64,000 nucleotides of DNA from Chenopodium formosanum (Eukaryota > Streptophyta > Magnoliopsida > Caryophyllales > Amaranthaceae). This document shows, in pieces, positions 57,148-64,000 of the stretch; position 1 is the stretch's first letter; the number at the start of each line of letters is the position of its first letter. Both the position numbers and the translations under genes were made by a program. Where the stretch lies: the NCBI GenBank assembly GCA_024500155.1, contig CM044859.1, forward strand, positions 40,904,003 through 40,968,002, given 5' to 3'. The notes beneath the pieces are model-generated. The model was not told the origin of the DNA and did not search any database. It saw only the letters and a program-made list of their open reading frames with translations.

Positions 57148-57440
57148 AAGCTCTTTGTTCAGAGACGCGTGAAAATTTTCATCAAGCTCTTTTGCTCCAG
57201 AGACGCGTGGGTATATCATCAAAGCTCTTTTGTTTAGGGATGCGTTGACATGTATTCAAGCTCTTTTGTTCAGAGACGCGTGGACATTTCCATCAAGCTC
57301 TATTGTTCAGAGATGCGTGAACATTTCCATCAAGCTCTTTTGCTCTAGAGACGCGTGGCCATCCTATTTTCAAGCTCTTTTGTTCAGAGTCGCGTGGACA
57401 TTTCATTCAAGCTCTATTGCTCAGAGACGCGTGGGCATCC
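57148..57440 (+). repeat. minisatellite, about 36-39 bp, eight units
   Basis: Unit AAGCTCTTTTGTTCAGAGAC followed by GCGTGGACATTTCCATC. Starts at about 57148, 57184, 57218, 57256, 57294, 57333, 57371 and 57410. Every unit keeps a (G)ACGCG(T) core. It ends exactly where Athila B begins. Confidence 0.9.
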
Positions 57441-57441
57441 T

Positions 57442-58877
57442 AAGTCAAATTAATTTATAACTCTCTACCAACCTAATACGTGTATAGGGTAAATAGAGGG
57501 GTCGAACCACAAGGAGACATGCATAAACACCGCATTCACTACTTAAAACTTTAAGCTATCTCGGGACAAGAAGTATGAATAACTAAGAGATTAAACTAAG
57601 GATTAAGAATGATTAAAGATCAATATAACTAAACACCAAGGGAAGTGGGTAGATGTAGACGTCACTTGATCATGCAATAACACAGAAGCAAAGCAATGGT
57701 AAACTAAGCATGCAAGAATATTGAAATAAAGCTCGATCTAACCGCCTTCCGGGGTTAATCGATTTCTCCTAACATAGCCTCTATGTTTCCGCATTAGAAC
57801 CATATATTAGAAGGTGCAAACAAAGAATTATCGATAGTAATGAATCTCAACTAAGTCAACTTCCGTTACTTGTTAGTAAAGACTCATCTTTGATCAACTA
57901 ACAATGTGCACTTGCAAGAAGGACCAAAGAATATCAAGCATACAAAGACTTTAATCACCATTAACATAACCCCAACATCATAAGCATGAATCAATTAACA
58001 ACTAAACTATCCCCACACCGTTGGCTAGGTGTCTACTCACAAATCATATTGAAGACAATATCAATCATCAAATCAATAAGCATCAACATGATCAATGAGC
58101 AAAGAAGGAAAATAAAGATAAGCAAACAAAACTAGATACAAAAGTAAAGAAAGAGAGTAAGAGATTGCTCATTAATTGAAGATGAAGATTTACAAAGATT
58201 CAATCAAGCTCCTTCTTCAATATCCAAGTTCATCAATAGAAATCCACACTTTCTCTCTCTACTAATGAAGTTTCTCTCTCTAGATTAAGCTAAAAAATGT
58301 AGAAAATTAAAACTAAGTTAATCCCCCTAAAACGTTCTAAAAAAGGGACTTATATAGTCCGTACAGAGTCAGTTGACAAAAGGAGAGGTCCGACCGAACA
58401 AATGGGAAGGTTCGGCCGGACTACAGGGTAGGTTAGGCCGAACCATGGGTAGGTTCGGTCGAACCTCCCTGATCCTGGTCTAGTCGAACTCCTGTGGTTT
58501 GGCCACTCCTGCAAAACTGCCAGTTTTCATCTTGCCCCTGCCTCGAAGTTCGGCCGAACCATTGAGCAGGTTCGGCCACACCTTGGTTCGGCCACACCAT
58601 CAGGAGGTTCGGCCGAACCTCTTCTGAATCATGCTTCCTCTAGCTTCCTTTGAGCTTAGCTTCCTCCTCTTGAAAATCTCGATGGTTCCTACAAAGCATA
58701 AGCGTGAAAAGCACAATAAGAACAAAGCGGGAAGACTAAGAAAAGGGAGGATAAAGGAGAAAGAAAAGAGAAAGCAAAGCTAAGTAAAAATGCTTAGAAT
58801 GAGGGCCAAACAAGTGCAAACGAGGGGAGAATCCTTAGAGAAAAAGGATAAAAGAGTGGCATAAATGCCACTCATCA
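57442..58877 (-). repeat. 3' LTR of Athila B
   Basis: On minus starts TGATGAGTGGCATTTATGCC after PPT GTGTGGGGGATTT (58878-58890). The first bases form a perfect hairpin (GAGTGGCAT and ATGCCACTC, 58854-58873). The GGTTCGGCCGAACC array is at 58381-58625, the minus TATA (GGACTATATAAGTCC) at 58347-58361, followed by the CTCTCTCT blocks. The left end is approximate, by comparison with 43934. Confidence 0.82.
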
Positions 58878-58895
58878 AAATCCCCCACACTTGCC

Positions 58896-61224
58896 TTTTG
58901 CTTGTCCTCAAGCAAGGAATACTAAAACAAAAAGACAACACACACAACAAGCATAATATGACAAGGGTTAGGAAAATCAATCAAGTTTCACGATGGGAAA
59001 TGCTCCAAATGGACTCTAACATAGGGACATGAATCAAATAATGATTACTTTTCTCAAATCAAAGAGGGGGAACACGTTCTAAGATGCTCATGGTTGAGGG
59101 AGACAAACCTAAGCTAAGCGTAGAGAACTAATGATTTCATCCTCTGCACTAGCTCCAACCAAGACGGTCCGCGTTCTTTCCACTAGCTTCAAATCATCCC
59201 CAAGTTAGCTCCTCATGGTTCCTCGAGGGAACCGAAAAAAGAAATTTATTGTGGAGTCATGAGGTTATCCCGACATCTCAACTATGCACACTCTTTCCAT
59301 AGGGTTGAAATTTATCTCCCTCCACCGTTCTTTGACCGCACTTCTCCAAGTCCAAGGGTCTTAACTTGGGTTGTAATGTCATGGCTAAGGGTTAAGGTTG
59401 GGAATTAATTTGAAAATTTTTGGTGGCAAATCCTAAGTGAAGCAAAAGAGTGGCCATCTCTCAAGAACCACCTAAGAATTGAACCTAAATTCAAATTACA
59501 ACCTTCAATACAAAATTTCATAACATTACTTCATTTCTCTCATCATTTCCTCTTCCTTTTCCTTCCCCTTTTTTTATTTTTTATTTTTTATTTAATTTTG
59601 AACTTCATACGTTGCATCCTTCCTCACAAACTTTTTGCACATATTTCCTTTCATGAACAACTTTCAAAATCTCACTTGAACCAATATTCACAACTCTCTT
59701 GCCCTAAAACCAACACACTCGAATTCCAACCTCAAAAACCAATGCTTCACTAACTACAAGGGTTGGTAGAACATAGGCCGATAGGTTTGTAATATGGCTA
59801 GATCAAGAAAGGGGAATGAGGCCCAAATTGGTTAGCAAGTGGGTGGATGTAAAAATGAAAACCAAATTTGTAACAAAACACAAAGAAAACAAAGAAAAAT
59901 GAGAAGAAATGCCCTCTTCCTCCTTTAAAGTTGTTTGGTCACGATCTCGGGAGCTAAATACCAACACAAAGATTAAGACATGCATAGTTAAGGATCCAAA
60001 ACGCCGCTCACAAGAGTGATGAAGGCTAGAACAAATGACGCTCACACGGGATAAAAATAAGCAAATACCAACCAAGGGAATCCTATTCACTACGGAGAGC
60101 AACACCATCTTACCACTTTCCCGTGAACTAGGGGGTTCAAACGTCATCAAGAGTTCTAAACCGGGCTACCTTAGCTTATAATGTGTCTAATTCAACCTTA
60201 AGCATTCTTAAACTGTGTAAACCCTCATCAACTAGGAAGGTAAGCATTCAAAGCCATGTCATCAAAAAGGCACATAAATTCTTGAATCCAAATGAATGAG
60301 CAAATCCACATCAAAAATGTTTCAACTTGTCATAGTCATGCTCGTTACACAAAAGAGAACAAGAAAAACACACAAAAGGGAGGAAGAAATTAAAAAGGTT
60401 CATAATCGAGGCATGTAAATCAAATAAATCCCAATCGACATACAAGTGATCGTTGATATCAACATCAACGATCCCAGGTTCCTTGGAACCAAAATCAATC
60501 AACCTCGAACCATTCAACTCTTCCTAAACTAGACCTAAACTAAGCACTCAAAGAAAAAGAAAAAGAAAGAGAGGAAAGGTCTCACCGAATGCCGCTTGAA
60601 ATATAAGACAAGGTAATATATCCAATCTCACCAAGGGAGCTAGTGTTGCTCCTTAACGTCCTACATCTCCGCTTCAAGCTTCAATAAAGGTGAGCCAAAC
60701 AAAAGAAACTACAACAAAACAAGAAAAGGTTAGAAAACAAAGAAAAAGACTAAAGAAACAAACAAAAAGAAGAAAAATTAATAAAAAGCTATCTACAAAG
60801 TTTGGATTAAGGGGATTTGGAGTTTCGGGAAATTTGGATTTTTTTTTTTTTTTTTTTTTTTTTTTGGGAGCATCTCCACCTACAAAGACTCGGGGATCAT
60901 CAAAGAAAATCATCAGAAATCAGCAAAAATAACCATAAAACATCATCATCATCATCACATCAATAATCATAAAACATCACCATCTCATCACATCACCATC
61001 ACAACATCACCAACATCATCACCACCGCCACAACGCCACATCAATACCACAAAGCCACTATCCTCACTATCCTCCTTATGTGCAAGCAACTACCCTACCA
61101 CTCTACCTTCCTATGTACACTTCAACCAACCAAAAGGACATCCTCCCCCACACTATTCTTTTGCTCGTCCTGAGCAAAAGTGACAAGTGAGAAGATTGGG
61201 GGGGAGGGAAAAGTTCCCACAGCA
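58896..61224 (-). other. Athila B 3' UTR
   Basis: Non-coding sequence between ORF1 and PPT with an A/T-rich tract (60837-60865) and an ATC-rich low-complexity stretch just after the ORF1 stop (60940-61040). On minus, GCTTGAGGACAAGCAAAAGG at 58897-58916 precedes the PPT, as in C (CTCGAGGACGAG) and A. No gene. Confidence 0.7.
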
Positions 61225-62886
61225 TCACTGGTTATCATCTCCTCGCCCCCTAGGTTGAGGGGGGTTGTTAGGATCAAACCCGGGAGTGTCCATGAAAGGG
61301 TGGAAGGGTTGGTTAAAGTGCTCATAGGGCCACCCTTGGGCACCCCAACCACCATCAAAAGGAGCGGGGGTGGATGCGGATGCCGGGTCATAAGCCGGAT
61401 CACACCCACCCGGACGATAGGGGTCGTATGGGGGGGTGCCAACGCGTTGGGTAGGGTCGATGAGACCTTCCCAATAAGCGTAGCAAGGGGGGGTGGGGTG
61501 TTGAGGGTCATAGGGTCCCCAATGATTGACCGGACCCTCTTGAGGAGGGTGGTAGGGGTAGTTCACATAGGGCGCTTGAATGCCCGCTTGCACAAGATTG
61601 TCATAATTTGCCCTCGCGTAGTACCCCCATTGCTTAATGGAAGCTTGATTGTCTCGACGAATATCATCGAGGGTATTACGAAGGGCATTGAAATCAAAAG
61701 GAGGAAAGGAAGAGGAAGAAGATGCCTCACCTCCCCCGCTAAGGGGGGGATTGATTTGCTCTTGATGGAGGACCGGTGGAGGTTGAGGAGCTCCACCCCG
61801 GGCTCTAGTTCGCCTCAGCTCATTGGGGATGATTTGCTGAGGGATCTTCCATTTGAGAGGAGCGGAGTGGTCCACCGTAGTGAGGTCGGGGTCCGGGAGG
61901 ACACACCATTCGATCTCCCTATCGACCAGGAGGATAAAACGGCGCTTGCTAGTAGAGAAATTGAGGAAGCGACTGTGACGGAGGGCGCTTATGGATAGAG
62001 CATAGGGAGGGAACTCTTCGGTGAGCTCTTCTCGGTTTTGGTGCACGGGTGGGAGCAATTCAATTTGGTCCTTGTATGCTCCACCCTTCAAAGAGAGAGC
62101 AATGATAGTAATCATGCCACCCATAAATATCTCATCACCTAGACGGTTGTCCTTAGTATCCAAGAGCCGTTGGATAAAGGTGAAGGAGCATTGAAATTTT
62201 AGCCGTTGAGGATTGTCGGCCAAGAATAGGCAAGCAACCTCGTCTTTTACCATAGAGCCGAGGTTGGCTTTGAAGAACACGGTGTATTGTAGAAGTCGTA
62301 CAAAATACCTCAAGGCTAAATGGATGATGTTGTTGACCTTTGAGGTATTAGTTTGGAACCTATCCTTGTTTGTGATGCTCCTCCACCACTCTTGCTCGTT
62401 GTAAGGAATGCGATGGGAGGAGGTCATTTTAGACGGGTGATAAAGGCCAGTGGCGTGCCAAAAGAAGATCTCATTTAGATCACTCTCCGTTAGAGAGTGA
62501 TCCTCGTTGAACATCCTGAAGTGTATAATGAGTTGAGGATCCTCATCGACATCTTCCGGCTCAAAAACTTCCTTGCGGAGGGAGGCAAGGAATTCCAAAG
62601 TCACACGCTCGTAAGTGTGAGCGTGGAGGTGGATGAAGTCGCCCCAACCAAAGTTTTGAGCCAACCTAGTCACCTCATCCAATATTCCCAGCTTCCTCAA
62701 AGTTTGAGGGCAAAAGAACCTTTTGGACCTAATCGGACGCTTGATGAGTGATGCATATATAGGCCAAAATTCCTCGTCCGGAGCAATAATGCCATGATCG
62801 TTGATGCCGGGAGGAGGTGGGAATTGTGTTGCTGAGGATTCTCCCACCCTTTTCCTTTTTGACTTTCCTTTTCCCTTGCCGAACAT
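61225..62886 (-). CDS. Athila ORF1 (env-position) protein, intact, 553 aa
   Basis: One uninterrupted frame from ATG 62886. N-terminus MFGKGKGKSKRKRVGESS is strongly basic, likely nuclear-targeting. The globular part (about residues 35-370) has RPIRSKRFFCPQTLRKLGIL and HTYERVTLEFLASL, hallmarks of the ATHILA ORF-1 family. The C-terminal third is Pro/Tyr/Gly-rich and low in structure (HPPQEGPVNHWGPYDPQ). No signal peptide or membrane segment stands out, so an envelope function is not supported by sequence. Upstream, a TTTGTAG|AATCACG acceptor lies 7 bases before the ATG, and a pyrimidine-rich leader stands beyond. It is the only long intact gene in the window. Function unknown. Confidence 0.92.
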   Translation of the reverse strand: MFGKGKGKSKRKRVGESSATQFPPPPGINDHGIIAPDEEFWPIYASLIKRPIRSKRFFCPQTLRKLGILDEVTRLAQNFGWGDFIHLHAHTYERVTLEFLASLRKEVFEPEDVDEDPQLIIHFRMFNEDHSLTESDLNEIFFWHATGLYHPSKMTSSHRIPYNEQEWWRSITNKDRFQTNTSKVNNIIHLALRYFVRLLQYTVFFKANLGSMVKDEVACLFLADNPQRLKFQCSFTFIQRLLDTKDNRLGDEIFMGGMITIIALSLKGGAYKDQIELLPPVHQNREELTEEFPPYALSISALRHSRFLNFSTSKRRFILLVDREIEWCVLPDPDLTTVDHSAPLKWKIPQQIIPNELRRTRARGGAPQPPPVLHQEQINPPLSGGGEASSSSSFPPFDFNALRNTLDDIRRDNQASIKQWGYYARANYDNLVQAGIQAPYVNYPYHPPQEGPVNHWGPYDPQHPTPPCYAYWEGLIDPTQRVGTPPYDPYRPGGCDPAYDPASASTPAPFDGGWGAQGWPYEHFNQPFHPFMDTPGFDPNNPPQPRGRGDDNQ

Positions 62887-63780
62887 CGTGATTCTACAAA
62901 TTCACCAAGAGCATATCATTAGAACAAATTGATAGGAAACGACATAAGAAGCCAAGTACTTAACCAAGGTAAAAGTGTATGCTTGAGAGTATACAATTCA
63001 AGGCATGCATGAATACATTTGGACCAAGGTTTGAATAAGGATTCCTATGTCATTCCTAAATTAGTCCTAACAAGGTCTAGGTGAAATTTGGCATGATGTC
63101 CCCTTATTTTCATGATATCCAATCATCAAACCATCAAAATCAAGCCAAAACCATGAATAACAATCTCCAATAACATCCAACTCATGCATTTCTCAATCAT
63201 AAAATGGTAACATGAATACCCTAGTATGAAATCAACACTCAATTACATTGAGATCAAAATAAAACCAAGGTAAACATGCATAATCATCATAAGAACATGT
63301 TCTACTATGAACAACCAATCAATTGCAACAAGTCAATCCAAAGAACCACATGAAATAAACAAGTCATTACTAATAATTTCAAGAATACCATAATTCACAC
63401 TTAAATATGTAAAACATGGTAAAACTATAAGAAATTAAAGAAATAAACTTGCAAAAGCTAGAACAAACATACCACAATTGATTGGAAGGAAGTAAAAACC
63501 CAAAAACACCGAAGCACTTAAACCCTTGAAATTGGGGAAAATGGAAAGATGGGTTTGTTTGGTAGGAATTTTTGGTAGAGATTGCAAAATTTGAGTGAAG
63601 GATGGAAAATAAGTGAGAAAGGATGAAGATTAGAGTGATTTTTATGGAGATTTGAGGTTGTAAGGGGAGGTGCAATGGAGGTTTAGAGTGAGAAGGAGAA
63701 GAATGGGGTAGGTGACGAATATGGAAGTGATATTCACGAAAATGCAGCAAAATAGAAAACATGGCAGCATTATTTTTTCG
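62887..63780 (-). promoter_or_regulatory. leader and probable intron before Athila B ORF1
   Basis: On minus: C/T-rich leader (about 63710-63540, CTTCTCCTTCTCAC, CATCCTTTCTCAC), a possible donor TTGTG|GTATGTTTG near 63475, a T-rich stretch, then acceptor TTTGTAG| at about 62894 just before ATG. This is gene-like and fits a spliced ORF1 mRNA. The donor choice is inference. Confidence 0.5.
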
Positions 63781-63782
63781 AC

Positions 63783-64000
63783 TCTGAAGATAGGTTCGGC
63801 CAAACCGAGGGTATGTTCGGTCGAACCACAGTAAAAGTTCGGCCGAACTCCTCTTTGGTTCGGTCAAACCATTGCCAAAACTCTACATTTTAAAATCCGG
63901 GCAGAAAGTTCCAGCAAAATCGCAAAAAGAGAGAAGTGACCGAACCCAAGGAAGTTCGGCCGCACTACGAATTAAGTTCGGTCGAACCATACTTGGATTC
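63783..64000 (-). promoter_or_regulatory. TTCGGCCGAACC array upstream of ORF1
   Basis: At least seven GGTTCGGCC/TTCGGTCGAACC words at 63793, 63814, 63838, 63857, 63953 and on to the window end, the same words as in the Athila B LTR U3 (58381-58625). A second array placed before ORF1 could be a promoter module of its own. Confidence 0.6.

Larger units (their letters stand above)
49448..57441 (+). mobile_element. Element E: gag-only Tat/Ogre-type LTR retrotransposon, 5' part
   Basis: 5' LTR (49448-51338), PBS (51345-51362), long leader, gag with three zinc-knuckle modules (53024-55037), then 2.4 kb of non-coding sequence up to Athila B. No pol domain in the remaining internal region. The 3' LTR is off-window. 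LTR start TGTAGACACC and gag type tie it to F and to the LTRs at 8584, 15446 and 25577. Confidence 0.82.
57442..64000 (-). mobile_element. Athila element B, 3' part with intact ORF1
   Basis: From right to left: leader-like region with TTCGGCCGAACC array (64000-62887), ORF1 (62886-61225), 3' UTR (61224-58896), PPT and 3' LTR (58877 to about 57442). gag-pol lie beyond the window. Intact ORF1 and sharp LTR features suggest a younger insertion. Confidence 0.88.

Noticed and set aside
57148..57440. CRISPR-like array (regular repeats of about 37 bp)
   Set aside because: Plant DNA, no spacers of uniform length with unique sequence, units diverge along their whole length; a minisatellite.
61180..61998. 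272-codon open frame on the + strand
   Set aside because: Lies antisense to the intact Athila ORF1, whose family motifs are clear; a shadow frame of its Pro/Gly-rich part.
61225..62886. Envelope glycoprotein for Athila ORF1
   Set aside because: No signal peptide, transmembrane segment or cleavage site visible; only its position resembles env.
63379..63867. 162-codon open frame before Athila ORF1
   Set aside because: Spans the dyad array and a C/T-rich leader; composition fits a 5' UTR and no family is recognised.

Overview
The window is plant nuclear DNA, from an angiosperm and most likely a eudicot. I find no host gene, tRNA or rRNA. It is almost wholly a stack of nested transposable elements: Ty3/gypsy of the Tat lineage (pol with a second, archaeal-type RNase H and a long antisense gene after pol), Ty3/gypsy of the Athila lineage (ORF1 just upstream of the 3' LTR), gag-only relatives whose LTRs begin TGTAGACACC, one Ty1/copia, and three non-autonomous DNA transposons (CACTA, MULE, hAT-like). 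Most coding regions are broken by stops and frameshifts. The one long intact gene is an Athila ORF1 at 61225-62886.

Left arm. Tat copy 1 (1-8583, + strand) runs from before RT to its 3' LTR. It sits inside a minus-strand E-family LTR (8584-9778), which sits inside Athila A (9779-15415, + strand), which sits inside Tat copy 2 (15416-24088). Tat copy 2 also carries a solo LTR (15446-16981) in RT and a small Athila-type LTR (21641-22513) in its antisense gene.

Middle. The LTR of Tat copy 2 is cut by Athila LTR D (24089-25576). D is cut by an E-family LTR (25577-26856), and that by a minus-strand copia element (26857-43933). The copia holds gag-only element F (29704-38138, perfect 5-bp TSD gtacc). 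F holds a CACTA element (34330-36001) and a ~420-bp tandem duplication. The copia also holds an hAT-like MITE in gag (40792-41100) and a MULE with a 9-bp TSD (42237-43167).

Right arm. Athila C (43934-47559, minus) is followed by the 3' end of a second F element (47560-49447), then the 5' part of gag-only element E (49448 to about 57441, +), and then Athila B (about 57442-64000, minus) with intact ORF1.

Most notable observations. (1) The antisense gene of Tat looks spliced, and both copies hold an internal Met followed by ARTK(Q/R)T, matching the histone H3 tail. (2) In nearly every LTR, whatever the family, a GC-rich array of short dyad-symmetric words lies just upstream of the TATA box, with different words in each family. 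(3) The gag of E carries three copies of its zinc-knuckle module and no pol follows. (4) A hairpin is kept in the 3' region of both Tat copies. (5) Nearly all premature stops in Tat copy 1 pol are single C>T or G>A changes. Coordinates of boundaries without a TSD or a TG/CA end are approximate.
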